From NCBI GenBank assembly GCA_045105115.1, contig JBGCDE010000167.1, positions 1-16,463 of the forward strand: a stretch of 16,463 bases of DNA, in the 5' to 3' direction. The notes beneath the pieces were generated by a model, which was not told the DNA's origin, searched no databases, and saw only the letters and a program-made list of their open reading frames with translations. Within the stretch, counting starts at the first letter, position 1. Each line of letters opens with the position of its first letter. Made by a program: the position numbers and the translations under genes. Below are positions 1 through 7,130 of this stretch, one piece after another. This DNA comes from JAUIET01 sp045105115. Lineage in GTDB: Bacteria; Pseudomonadota; Gammaproteobacteria; Pseudomonadales; JAUIET01.

Positions 1-986
1 GCGAGACCCTTGATAAGCGTGCTTTACCCTTGCATGTAAATACTGGCTTGATGTCGGATGTTGCACGCTCGCTTGATCGTGGTGCGCAAGGTGTTGGTTT
101 GTATCGAACGGAAGTGCCTTTTTTGCTGCGCGATCGTTTTCCCAGCGAAGAAGAGCAGCGGCAGATTTATCGCGAACAGCTGGAAGCGTTTGAGCCGATG
201 GAAGTGACCATGCGAACGCTGGATATTGGCGGAGATAAATCGCTGCCTTATTTTCCAATTGAGGAAGAAAATCCATTTTTAGGTTGGCGTGGAATTCGGG
301 TCACACTGGATCACCCGGAAATTTTTCTGGCGCAGGTTCGGGCAATGCTAAAAGCCAGTGAAGGTTTGGATAATATTCGTATCATGCTGCCCATGGTCAC
401 TCACTTAAGCGAAATTGACGAGGCGCAAAGCTTGATCAAGCGCGCCTATACCGAGTTGCTCGATGACGGTTATGATCTAAAACTGCCACCTGTTGGTGTA
501 ATGGTTGAAGTGCCAGCTGCGGTGTATCAGGCCAGGGCGTTTGCCCGGAAAGTAGATTTTCTTTCGGTGGGTAGCAATGACCTTACTCAATATCTTTTAG
601 CCGTTGATAGAAATAACACCCGGGTCGCGGGGCTGTATCATTCGTATCACCCCAGCGTATTGCAAGCCTTGGAAGCAATCGCCGATGCGGCAAATATTGA
701 AGGTAAGCCGGTGACTATTTGTGGAGAACTGGCCGGTGAGCCGGGTGCTGCAATTTTGTTGCTGGCCATGGGGTACGATGCCTTGTCGATGAATGCCGCC
801 AGCATTCCAAAAGTGAAACAAGCGATCAGATGCATAAGCAGTGAGCAAGCAGAAGAAATGTTAGGTCGGGTAATGCAGTTGGAAGATGCAGAGATGGTGT
901 ACGGTTATATGCAATCAAAACTCGATAAACTCGGCATCAGTCAGTATCTGAGTCCTGGTGCCTTGATTGCTTCGGGGGACGTGTGA
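1..986 (+). CDS. ptsP: PtsP, nitrogen-PTS phosphoenolpyruvate phosphotransferase (enzyme I Ntr), C-terminal part
   Basis: The reading frame is already open at base 3 and has no convincing start, so this is the 3' end of a gene that begins before the window. About 327 residues are visible, less than half of a usual PtsP of about 750. They form the PEP-binding barrel of enzyme I. Visible hallmarks are GLYRTE near the start, the RTLDIGGDK and ENPFLGWR blocks, GVMVEVPAA, SVGSNDLTQY, and the active-site cysteine in TICGELAG (codon 720-722). The enzyme takes phosphate from PEP and passes it to NPr and then to EIIA-Ntr, a regulatory relay in the cytoplasm. PtsP is preferred over sugar PtsI because of the SIPKVKQ tail region and because lgt, thyA and folA follow, the usual ptsP neighbourhood in Pseudomonas-like genomes. 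The N-terminal GAF domain lies outside the window. The stop overlaps the lgt start by four bases. Confidence 0.9.
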   Translation, partial: ETLDKRALPLHVNTGLMSDVARSLDRGAQGVGLYRTEVPFLLRDRFPSEEEQRQIYREQLEAFEPMEVTMRTLDIGGDKSLPYFPIEEENPFLGWRGIRVTLDHPEIFLAQVRAMLKASEGLDNIRIMLPMVTHLSEIDEAQSLIKRAYTELLDDGYDLKLPPVGVMVEVPAAVYQARAFARKVDFLSVGSNDLTQYLLAVDRNNTRVAGLYHSYHPSVLQALEAIADAANIEGKPVTICGELAGEPGAAILLLAMGYDALSMNAASIPKVKQAIRCISSEQAEEMLGRVMQLEDAEMVYGYMQSKLDKLGISQYLSPGALIASGDV

Positions 987-1846
987 CTTTGTCGTCGTTA
1001 CTGGCGACCTCAGCCGCTGGAGCTTTAGTTCATCCTGGCTGGGATCCTGTTGCGGTAAGTCTCGGGCCGCTTAGCATCCACTGGTACGCATTGATGTACT
1101 TGCTTGGCTTTTTTGCAGCATGGAAATTGGCCATGCGACAAACTGCGCACAAATGGGTGTCGATCAAGCCTGATGAAATTGAGGACATGATTTTTTACGC
1201 GGCACTCGGTGTTGTACTTGGCGGCCGCTTTGGTTACGTATTTTTTTACGGTTTTGAGCACTTTCTGGATAACCCACTTTGGCTGTTTGCGGTCTGGGAA
1301 GGCGGCATGTCATTTCACGGCGGGCTGCTCGGGGTTATTGTTGCGATGTATTTGTTTGCGCGAAAGGCCGGCCACAGTTGGGGGCAGGTGCTTGATTTGA
1401 GTGCGGTCATAACTCCAATCGGTCTCGGCTTGGGGCGGCTAGGCAATTTCATTGGTCAGGAGCTTTGGGGGCGGCCCAGCGATGTTCCATGGGCTATGAT
1501 TTTTCCTAAAGACCCTGATGGTCTGGCGCGTCACCCCTCGCAGTTGTATCAGGTAGCTCTGGAAGGATTGCTGCTGTTTTTATTGGTGTATTGGTATGCT
1601 CAAAAACCGCGACCCACCTGGGCAGTGGCGGCTGTTTTCCTGTTAGGCTACTCAAGCTTTCGATTCTTCGTTGAGTTCTTTCGCCAACCCGATGCGCACA
1701 TTAACCTCGAATGGTTTGGCTGGATGACGCGGGGCCAGGAGCTGTGTATTCCTATGTTCATACTGGGTCTGTTCCTGATCGTACACTCGCATCGTAATCA
1801 GACCGATGTAACGCCCGGTGCCAAGCGCGTACCGGTAAAGTCCTGA
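983..1846 (+). CDS. lgt: Lgt, phosphatidylglycerol-prolipoprotein diacylglyceryl transferase
   Basis: This inner-membrane enzyme moves diacylglycerol from phosphatidylglycerol onto the lipobox cysteine of prolipoproteins, the first step of lipoprotein maturation. The 287-residue protein is hydrophobic throughout, with several membrane segments. Family blocks are IHWYALMYLLG (about 32-42), FHGGLLG with its conserved His at about 112, the Lgt signature GRLGNFIGQELWG (about 151-163) and VEFFRQPDA (about 230-238). The start is a GTG that shares GTGA with the ptsP stop, preceded by a G-run at 974-978, which suggests translational coupling. It adds about 14 residues before the point where E. coli Lgt begins to align. 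In the signature, the usual Asn after GNF[I] is Gly; the Arg, first Asn, Glu and last Gly are kept. Confidence 0.96.
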   Translation: MTLSSLLATSAAGALVHPGWDPVAVSLGPLSIHWYALMYLLGFFAAWKLAMRQTAHKWVSIKPDEIEDMIFYAALGVVLGGRFGYVFFYGFEHFLDNPLWLFAVWEGGMSFHGGLLGVIVAMYLFARKAGHSWGQVLDLSAVITPIGLGLGRLGNFIGQELWGRPSDVPWAMIFPKDPDGLARHPSQLYQVALEGLLLFLLVYWYAQKPRPTWAVAAVFLLGYSSFRFFVEFFRQPDAHINLEWFGWMTRGQELCIPMFILGLFLIVHSHRNQTDVTPGAKRVPVKS

Positions 1847-1865
1847 ACTAATTTGACGAAATAAA

Positions 1866-2660
1866 ATGCAGCAATACTTGGATTTAATGCGCCACGTGAT
1901 TGATCACGGAGCCGACAAAGAAGACCGAACTGGCACGGGTACGCGCAGCGTATTTGGCTATCAAATGCGTTTCGATTTACAACAAGGTTTTCCTTTGCTG
2001 ACCACCAAGAAACTGCATTTGCGTTCCATAGTGCACGAGCTTTTGTGGTTTCTTAGTGGTGATACAAACATTGCTTACTTGAAGGAAAACGGTGTCAAAA
2101 TTTGGGATGAGTGGGCCGATGACAAGGGTGATCTAGGTCCTGTATATGGTTCGCAATGGCGCAATTGGCCGCTGCCTGACGGCGGCCACATTGATCAAAT
2201 CAGCCAGGTGATAGAGCAGATTCGTAACAACCCGGATTCCAGGCGTTTGATTGTCAGTGCCTGGAATGTGGCTGACGTTGAGCGCATGGCTCTGCCGCCC
2301 TGTCACCTCTTGTTTCAGTTTTATGTGGCGAACGGCAAGCTGTCGTGCCAGTTATACCAGCGCAGTGCGGATATTTTTCTGGGCGTACCGTTTAATATTG
2401 CATCCTATGCCTTGCTAACAATGATGATTGCGCAGGTCTGTTGTCTAGAGCCTGGCGAATTCGTGCATACCTTGGGAGATGCGCACCTGTACAGCAATCA
2501 TATGGAACAGGCTGTGCTGCAGCTAACACGAACGCCACGCACATTGCCGACCTTGGCGATTAACCCTGAGGTCAGTAATGTGTTCGACTTCGTGTTTGAT
2601 GATTTTCAATTGAACGATTACGAGCCTGACCCTCATATCAGTGCGCCAGTGGCCGTTTAA
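1866..2660 (+). CDS. thyA: ThyA, thymidylate synthase
   Basis: It converts dUMP to dTMP using methylene-tetrahydrofolate, which leaves dihydrofolate for FolA encoded just downstream. The protein is 264 residues, the same length as E. coli ThyA, and can be aligned from memory with no visible gaps. Catalytic and binding residues fall at the E. coli numbers: Arg21, Arg126-Arg127, nucleophile Cys146 in LPPCH, Arg166, Asp169, Asn177, His207 and Tyr209. The C-terminus is the expected PVAV. The ATG is 19 bases after the lgt stop. The ribosome site before it (GACGAA-like) is weak, so translation may depend partly on coupling. It is almost certainly cotranscribed with lgt and folA. Confidence 0.98.
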   Translation: MQQYLDLMRHVIDHGADKEDRTGTGTRSVFGYQMRFDLQQGFPLLTTKKLHLRSIVHELLWFLSGDTNIAYLKENGVKIWDEWADDKGDLGPVYGSQWRNWPLPDGGHIDQISQVIEQIRNNPDSRRLIVSAWNVADVERMALPPCHLLFQFYVANGKLSCQLYQRSADIFLGVPFNIASYALLTMMIAQVCCLEPGEFVHTLGDAHLYSNHMEQAVLQLTRTPRTLPTLAINPEVSNVFDFVFDDFQLNDYEPDPHISAPVAV

Positions 2661-2716
2661 CGCGTTGTTGGTTGTTAATGACTTCAAGCACACGAACATT
2701 GAATAGCGATCACGGC

Positions 2717-2721
2717 GAAGG
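2717..2721 (+). promoter_or_regulatory. Ribosome binding site deciding the folA start
   Basis: GAAGG sits seven bases before the ATG at 2729. The upstream in-frame starts at 2672 and 2678 have no comparable site, so this site together with the family alignment favours the shorter protein. Confidence 0.55.
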
Positions 2722-2728
2722 TGCTGGA

Positions 2729-3229
2729 ATGGTTCTGCTTCTGGCGATGTCGCGCAATGGTTGCATCGGCATTGACAATACCTTGCCCTGGCATCTGCGC
2801 GACGATCTTTTACATTTCAAGCGCCTTACCAGCGAGCACGCGATCATTATGGGGCGCAAGACCTATGACTCTATCGGTCGCGCCTTACCAAACCGCCACA
2901 ATATTGTTATTAGCCGTCAAACCGCGTTAGTGCTGGAAGATTGTGAAGTGGTCAATTCTCTGGATGCTGCGCTTCAAAGTGCGCAGCGTTGGTCGCAAGC
3001 GCATGAAAAGAATACCTATTACGTGATTGGCGGCGCTGATGTATACCGGCAGAGTATTGCCAGTGCTGAGCAGATTTACCTGACCTTGGTAGACACTGAG
3101 GTCCAGGGCGACGCCTGGTTTGCTTTTGACGACGCTGACTGGCATCAGCTTTCCCGAACGGAATTTCATCAAAACGACGATAATGATTGGAATTTCAGCA
3201 TCTTACATTTAAGCCGCGAAAAACCATAG
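2729..3229 (+). CDS. folA: FolA, dihydrofolate reductase
   Basis: It reduces dihydrofolate to tetrahydrofolate with NADPH, recycling the product of ThyA; it is the target of trimethoprim. I chose the ATG at 2729, giving 166 residues, because MVLLLAMSRNGCIG aligns with the first residues of E. coli FolA and a GAAGG ribosome site lies seven bases upstream (2717-2721). The same frame is open upstream, with a TTG at 2672 and an ATG at 2678 that would add up to 19 polar residues, but neither has a ribosome site. Visible hallmarks are LPWHLRDDL with the active-site Trp and Asp (about 19-27), the NADPH-binding MGRKTYDSIG (about 41-50), ALPNRHNIVISR and YYVIGGADVY near 110. It is the last gene of the ptsP-lgt-thyA-folA run. 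A 9-bp direct repeat covers its stop codon. Confidence 0.95.
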   Translation: MVLLLAMSRNGCIGIDNTLPWHLRDDLLHFKRLTSEHAIIMGRKTYDSIGRALPNRHNIVISRQTALVLEDCEVVNSLDAALQSAQRWSQAHEKNTYYVIGGADVYRQSIASAEQIYLTLVDTEVQGDAWFAFDDADWHQLSRTEFHQNDDNDWNFSILHLSREKP

Positions 3230-3243
3230 TACACCCATAGTAC
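3224..3243 (+). repeat. Short tandem duplication at the end of folA
   Basis: CCATAGTAC occurs at 3224-3232 and again at 3235-3243, a period of 11 bases. The first copy contains the folA stop TAG, so the second copy carries a duplicated TAG outside the gene. This looks like a small slippage duplication, and no function is apparent. Confidence 0.6.
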
Positions 3244-3262
3244 CGCTGGTGAGACAACATCA

Positions 3263-3379
3263 ATGTTTTTCAATTGGTCGTTGATTTATTTCGAAAAGTG
3301 GTTTTACAATGGGGGCAAGACATTGCGACTGTTTCTTGTTCGTTGGGTTCACCTTGAGCTCCCTAGACTCATGCAATAG
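3263..3379 (+). other. Possible small ORF (38 codons) in the folA-TonB operon spacer
   Basis: An ATG at 3263 opens a 38-codon frame ending with TAG at 3377-3379. A GGTGAG sequence at 3248-3253 sits nine bases upstream, a reasonable ribosome site. The predicted peptide begins MFFNWSLIYFEKWFYN and is rich in aromatic residues, ending LELPRLMQ. I recognise no family. The frame overlaps the candidate promoter at 3281-3310, so it could be made only from readthrough of folA or an earlier promoter. It may well be chance. Confidence 0.15.
3281..3310 (+). promoter_or_regulatory. Candidate sigma70 promoter for the TonB-type operon
   Basis: TTGATT at 3281-3286 and TACAAT at 3305-3310 are separated by 18 bases; the -10 matches the consensus at five of six positions and the -35 at four. 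Transcription would start near 3317, giving an untranslated leader of roughly 118 bases before 3435. It sits in the only real spacer (3230-3434) between folA and the operon, where a promoter is expected. I found no convincing Fur-box palindrome in this spacer. It was judged by eye only. Confidence 0.4.
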
Positions 3380-3434
3380 TCGCTAATAAATGCAATAAAG
3401 TTTTACGTCCTCATCAAAAGGTAAAAACAAGTCC

Positions 3435-4211
3435 ATGAATATGCATCGAATAAAAGTCGTTGCCTGTGCCGTGCCCCTACTCGGTGCGCTATTAGGTAAT
3501 GCAGCCAGCGCTGACACTCTAGGCTCGATTATGAGAGTCGGACAGGCGAAGACTACCGCCGCTCAACAATCGCAGACCCGAATTGATAAGATTGCGGATC
3601 AAACTGGCGACCTTTTGAATGACTACAAGACAGTCAACAAAGAAGTCGACGGTTTGCGCATTTACAATCAACGTCTGGAAATTCAGATTGCCAATCAATT
3701 GGCGCGTCTTGAAGAGCTGGAAGATTCAATCGGTCAGGTTACGGTTATTCAGCGCCAGATCACGCCGCTGATAATTCGTATGATTGACGGTCTCGAGCAG
3801 TTTATCGGTCTTGATATTCCGTTTAAGTCGAAAGAGCGTAGCGATCGTGTTGCGTTTTTGCGGGCCAACGTGGATCGATCTGAAATATCGGCTGCTGAGA
3901 AGTTCCGTCAGGTTCTTGAGGCGTACAAAATTGAAAATGAGTACGGGCGTAAAGTGCAGACTTACGCAGACGAAGTTGATATCGATGGCAGCGGTACCGC
4001 CAGGAAAGTCGATATTTTGCAAGTCGGTCGTATAGCATTATTGGCGCAAACTACCGACCGCGAAGTAACGGCGGCGTGGGGCGACAACGGCTGGGAAGTG
4101 CTTGATGGCTCTTACACCAGTTCAGTATCGAAAGGCATTCGGATTGCCAAGAAGCAGGCCGCCATCGACATTATGACCTTGCCGATCCCGGCTCCGGAGG
4201 CAGCACAATGA
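3435..4211 (+). CDS. DUF3450 family periplasmic coiled-coil protein of a TonB2-type cluster
   Basis: A 258-residue secreted protein. Residues 1-26 form a signal peptide (basic start, hydrophobic core, cleavage after ASA before DTLGS). Residues about 30-110 are polar and heptad-like, consistent with a coiled coil. The body contains AAEKFRQVLEAYKIENEYGR and DILQVGRIALLAQTTD, which I associate with DUF3450 proteins. The family is known mainly by location: it heads clusters of TtpC, ExbB, ExbD, TonB and TPR genes, such as the Vibrio TonB2 locus. Its own biochemistry is not established to my knowledge. A periplasmic structural or tethering role next to the TtpC coiled coil is my inference. The ATG at 3435 is chosen; a second ATG at 3441 would remove two residues. 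The AAAAGG upstream (3416-3421) is rather distant. The stop overlaps the next start as ATGA, so coupling is likely. Confidence 0.85.
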   Translation: MNMHRIKVVACAVPLLGALLGNAASADTLGSIMRVGQAKTTAAQQSQTRIDKIADQTGDLLNDYKTVNKEVDGLRIYNQRLEIQIANQLARLEELEDSIGQVTVIQRQITPLIIRMIDGLEQFIGLDIPFKSKERSDRVAFLRANVDRSEISAAEKFRQVLEAYKIENEYGRKVQTYADEVDIDGSGTARKVDILQVGRIALLAQTTDREVTAAWGDNGWEVLDGSYTSSVSKGIRIAKKQAAIDIMTLPIPAPEAAQ

Positions 4212-5581
4212 AAACATCACTAAGAATAGTTAGCCTCGTCCTGGGCGCAGCATTGTTGAGTTCAGGTGGAATTGCCGTCGCTCAAGACAAAGCGCGCTCG
4301 CTAGATCAGTTGTTGCGTTTGGTTCAACAAGGCAAAACCAGTGAGGCGCGTGAAAACGCCAAGCGTGAAGCAGAATTCAAGCAGGCGAAAAATCGCCAGG
4401 CTGCGCTGCTCAGTCAGGCCAAGCAAACACGTGCAAACGAAGAAGCACGCAGTGTGCGTCTTGAAAAGAACTTCGAAGAAAATGAAGTGACGGTTGCTGG
4501 TAAGCAGCAGCAGTTGAAAGAGCGTCTTGGTTCCTTAACCGAACTGTTCGGTCACATCACTTCTGCCTCTGGTGATCTGCGCGCCAACCTGGAGACTTCT
4601 TTAACGAGCGTACAGTATCCCGGTCGTGAGGAATTCCTCGACGGCTTGGTAGAAAAAATGAGTGGCAACGACAAGCTGCCTAGCATTGAAGAAATCGAGC
4701 GCTTGTGGTTTGAGCTGCAACGTGAAGCCGTAGAAACTGGCAAGGTTGTTAAGTTCAATACTGAAGTAGCGAAACCAAATGGTGACAAAGCGAACGTTGC
4801 TGTTGTGCGTATCGGTAGTTTCAACGTTGTGACCGAAGACGGGCAATACCTGCGTTTTGATCAGGGTTCATTAGAAGAATTGGCTCGCCAACCAGGCGAA
4901 TTCAACGGCATGGCCAGCAGCCTTGCATCTTCCAGTGAAGGACTGCACCCATTTGGTGTTGACCCTACGGGTCCATCGGGTGGTTCGTATCTGTCGGCAT
5001 TGATTGATAGTCCAACCATCGTTGAACGCTGGCATCAAGGCGGTATCGTTGGTTACATCATTACAGCTGTCGGTGCATTCGCCTTGTTGATCGCTCTCTG
5101 GCGCTTGGTTGTGCTAAGTACGGTTGGCGCGAAGGTTAGTTCGCAGTTAAAGAGCTCATCTCCGAACAAAAACAACCCACTGGGTCGCGTTCTCTCGGTA
5201 CAACAAGAGAACCCGAGTTCAAATGCTGAAACACTGGAGCTCAAGCTCAATGAAGCAGTGCTGAAAGAACAGCCATCGTTAGAGAATTCACTAACCTTGC
5301 TTAAGATCATCGCGGCGGTCGCTCCATTGCTCGGACTTCTCGGTACGGTAACCGGTATGATTTTGACCTTCCAGGCCATCACCATCTTCGGTGCAGGTGA
5401 TCCGAAAGCAATGGCTGGCGGTATTTCAAGCGCCTTGGTAACGACAGTGTTGGGTCTCTGTGTTGCGATTCCAACCTTGCTTCTGCATACGGTCGTAAAT
5501 GGTCGCGCGAAGAAGATAATGCACGTTCTTGAGGAACAAAGTGCAGGCCTGATTGCCAAACAAGAAGAGGCTAATGGCTAA
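4208..5581 (+). CDS. TtpC-like MotA/TolQ/ExbB proton-channel protein with long periplasmic N-terminal extension
   Basis: A 457-residue fusion-like protein. Residues 1-25 are a signal peptide (cleavage after AVA, before QDKAR). Residues about 30-115 are a charged coiled-coil stretch, and about 115-275 a periplasmic domain. The last third is a standard ExbB/TolQ channel domain: membrane segment about 279-303, a cytoplasmic loop, then about 366-390 carrying APLLGLLGTVTGMI and about 405-430 carrying ALVTTVLGLCVAIPTLL. The conserved threonines of the family are present. TtpC is required for TonB2 function in Vibrio; it probably joins or couples to the ExbB-ExbD motor and contacts TonB in the periplasm. 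It is cotranslated with the upstream gene (ATGA overlap) and the downstream gene (TAATG overlap). The assignment to the ExbB superfamily is certain. The TtpC name rests on length, extension and context. Confidence 0.9.
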   Translation: MKTSLRIVSLVLGAALLSSGGIAVAQDKARSLDQLLRLVQQGKTSEARENAKREAEFKQAKNRQAALLSQAKQTRANEEARSVRLEKNFEENEVTVAGKQQQLKERLGSLTELFGHITSASGDLRANLETSLTSVQYPGREEFLDGLVEKMSGNDKLPSIEEIERLWFELQREAVETGKVVKFNTEVAKPNGDKANVAVVRIGSFNVVTEDGQYLRFDQGSLEELARQPGEFNGMASSLASSSEGLHPFGVDPTGPSGGSYLSALIDSPTIVERWHQGGIVGYIITAVGAFALLIALWRLVVLSTVGAKVSSQLKSSSPNKNNPLGRVLSVQQENPSSNAETLELKLNEAVLKEQPSLENSLTLLKIIAAVAPLLGLLGTVTGMILTFQAITIFGAGDPKAMAGGISSALVTTVLGLCVAIPTLLLHTVVNGRAKKIMHVLEEQSAGLIAKQEEANG

Positions 5582-6114
5582 TGATTACCTTCTTCGAACT
5601 GGTCGGAGAACTGCGTGGCTTCATGGAAGCCGGAGGCAATGTTCTCTGGCTTATCGCCTTCACCACCTTGCTAATGTGGACTATTGCGTTTGAACGCATC
5701 TGGTACTTCAAAAGCAAGAGCGGCCTGAAAAGTGATGTTGCCAATGTGATCGACCAATGGGAATCGCGTTCTGAACGCAGATCCTGGAATGCGCTGAGTA
5801 TTCGGGAAATGCTAATTTCGGAAACGTCGCTCAACATTAATGCTTTTATGCCCTTGCTTGGCACTTTAGTAAAACTCTGCCCCCTGCTGGGTTTGCTCGG
5901 TACTGTAACCGGCATGATCGAAGTATTTAACGTAATGGCAGTAACTGGTGGTGGTGACGCTAAGTCAATGGCGGGAGGTGTTTCGAAAGCGACAATACCT
6001 ACTATGTCTGGCATGGTTGCAGCAATTTCGGGCTTGTTTGCTAATAGTTATCTCACTCAGGTAGCTGATCGGGAAAAAGCACTGCTCGAAGATCACCTGA
6101 CAATGGATCATTAA
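5581..6114 (+). CDS. exbB: ExbB/TolQ family biopolymer transport protein (ExbB2-like)
   Basis: A 177-residue inner-membrane proton-channel subunit, short as in TonB2 systems (E. coli ExbB is about 244). Three membrane segments are visible at about 19-40, 92-118 and 133-157. The second holds CPLLGLLGTVTGMIEVF, and the third ATIPTMSGMVAAISGLF with the expected threonines. Together with ExbD it should form the motor that uses proton-motive force to energise TonB. Its start ATG shares one base with the TtpC stop (TAATG), and AAGAGG at 5565-5570 is the ribosome site. This is the second ExbB-superfamily gene in the operon, the normal arrangement for TtpC-type clusters and not a recent duplication: the two channel domains share only the core motifs. 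Confidence 0.93.
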   Translation: MITFFELVGELRGFMEAGGNVLWLIAFTTLLMWTIAFERIWYFKSKSGLKSDVANVIDQWESRSERRSWNALSIREMLISETSLNINAFMPLLGTLVKLCPLLGLLGTVTGMIEVFNVMAVTGGGDAKSMAGGVSKATIPTMSGMVAAISGLFANSYLTQVADREKALLEDHLTMDH

Positions 6115-6116
6115 TT

Positions 6117-6509
6117 ATGGCCCGTAAAGCAGAAGAAAATGATGGCGCAATCGACTTAACCCCGATGTTAGACGTTGTATTCATCATGTTGATCTTTTTC
6201 ATCGTGACGGCCTCTTTCGTTAAGGAAGCAGGCATTCAGGTGATCAAGCCTGAGGGTACAACTGCCACAGATCGTAACGCTAAAATACTGATTGCTATCA
6301 GTGGCAATGATGAGGTCTGGATTGATAAAAACCCGGTAGACAAGCGCTCTGTTAAGAACCACATCGAGCGACTACGATCTGAAAACCCCAAGGGTGGCGT
6401 TGTTTTGCAGGCTGATATGGGTGCAACCGCAGAAATGGTTGCTCATGTGCTCGACATGGCGCGTGAAGCAGGTGCGATCGATGTTGCCTTGTCCACCGAG
6501 CGGAATTAG
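6117..6509 (+). CDS. exbD: ExbD/TolR family biopolymer transport protein (ExbD2-like)
   Basis: A 130-residue protein with one membrane helix near the N-terminus. The family core LTPMLDVVFIMLIFFIV is present, with the proton-carrying Asp at residue 19 followed by the hydrophobic helix. The periplasmic part has the usual order: a beta-rich region with IAISGNDEVWIDKNPV, then GGVVLQADMGATAEMVAHVLDMAREAG. It is the stator-like partner of ExbB and couples proton flow to TonB. It starts two bases after the ExbB stop with a weak ribosome site, which suggests coupled translation. The following tonB has a very strong ribosome site that overlaps the end of this gene. Confidence 0.95.
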   Translation: MARKAEENDGAIDLTPMLDVVFIMLIFFIVTASFVKEAGIQVIKPEGTTATDRNAKILIAISGNDEVWIDKNPVDKRSVKNHIERLRSENPKGGVVLQADMGATAEMVAHVLDMAREAGAIDVALSTERN

Positions 6510-6514
6510 GAGGG
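6508..6514 (+). promoter_or_regulatory. Strong ribosome binding site of tonB
   Basis: AGGAGGG starts inside the exbD stop codon and ends six bases before the tonB ATG at 6521. It is the strongest Shine-Dalgarno match in the operon; its neighbours mostly rely on overlapping start and stop codons. It may set a higher output of TonB relative to exbD. Confidence 0.75.
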
Positions 6515-6520
6515 CTTGAT

Positions 6521-7123
6521 ATGGCTGCACTCAGATTAGGAATAGGCTTGCCGTTAGCGGCATTGGTTACTTTTGCGTTGTTTATGTTAATGCACTCTCT
6601 GATATTTATGGCTGATACCGCTATTGATGAGTCAGGTGCTACCAAGCTGGCTGATATTTTCATGCCAGACGTTGAAATTGAAACCAACCTGAAAGAAGCG
6701 AAGCCTGACAAACCCGAAGATCCTGAAGAACCGCCACCGGATCTGCCTCAACCTGAATTTCAGGACTTCGATGTACAAGCAACGGCTATGAACATGAGTA
6801 CGCCGATCAATGCGGATATTAATGTTGAAATGAATGGCGCAAGTGCTTCCGACGGAGAATATCTGCCAATCGTTAAGGTGGCGCCTATCTATCCGAACCG
6901 AGCAGCAACAAGAGGCATTGAAGGTTATTGCATTGTGCAATACACCGTGACGGCAACGGGCTCAACCCGTGATCCAGTCATAACTGATTGCCCCAATTCA
7001 GTGTTTGCCAGCGCATCAAAGAAAGCCGCACTTAAGTTTAAATACAAGCCGCGTGTGGTCGACGGCGTTGCTGCTGAAGTGCCTGGTGTGCGAAACAAGT
7101 TCACTTACACACTCGATAAATAA
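6521..7123 (+). CDS. tonB: TonB2-type energy transducer protein
   Basis: A 200-residue TonB. One uncleaved N-terminal membrane helix (about 8-32) contains a single His at residue 25 in FMLMHSLIF. A short acidic and proline-rich linker (about 58-80, EEPPPDLPQPEF) is followed by a C-terminal domain (about 110-200) with YPNRAATRGIEG, YCIVQYTVTATGS and ALKFKYKPRVVDG. TonB spans the periplasm and pulls on TonB-dependent outer-membrane receptors using energy from ExbB, ExbD and TtpC. The linker is much shorter than in E. coli TonB1, as is normal for TonB2-type proteins that work with TtpC. The C-terminal domain has two cysteines, at 137 and 157, which could form a disulfide in the periplasm. No receptor gene lies nearby, so the substrate cannot be inferred. 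Confidence 0.94.
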   Translation: MAALRLGIGLPLAALVTFALFMLMHSLIFMADTAIDESGATKLADIFMPDVEIETNLKEAKPDKPEDPEEPPPDLPQPEFQDFDVQATAMNMSTPINADINVEMNGASASDGEYLPIVKVAPIYPNRAATRGIEGYCIVQYTVTATGSTRDPVITDCPNSVFASASKKAALKFKYKPRVVDGVAAEVPGVRNKFTYTLDK

Positions 7124-7130
7124 GAATCAG

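Noticed and set aside
2672..2728. Longer FolA starting at TTG 2672 or ATG 2678
   Set aside because: The added residues do not match dihydrofolate reductases and have no ribosome site. The ATG at 2729 aligns with the family start and has GAAGG upstream.
3230..3434. Fur box before the TonB-type operon
   Set aside because: Iron control was expected, but I see no palindrome close to the GATAAT-type consensus. AT-rich stretches alone are not enough.
3435..3470. Lipoprotein signal (VVAC) in the DUF3450 protein
   Set aside because: The cysteine is residue 11, before the hydrophobic core, which is too early for a lipobox. A normal signal peptidase I site follows at ASA (residues 24-26).
5053..5559. 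168-codon ORF antisense to the TtpC-like gene
   Set aside because: The opposite strand encodes clear ExbB/TolQ motifs. The antisense peptide is serine and proline rich with no recognisable domain, as expected of a shadow frame.
7005..7130. Longer TPR protein starting at 7005 inside tonB
   Set aside because: The extra 42 residues overlap the conserved TonB C-terminal domain in another frame and would put a non-secretory stretch before the signal peptide.
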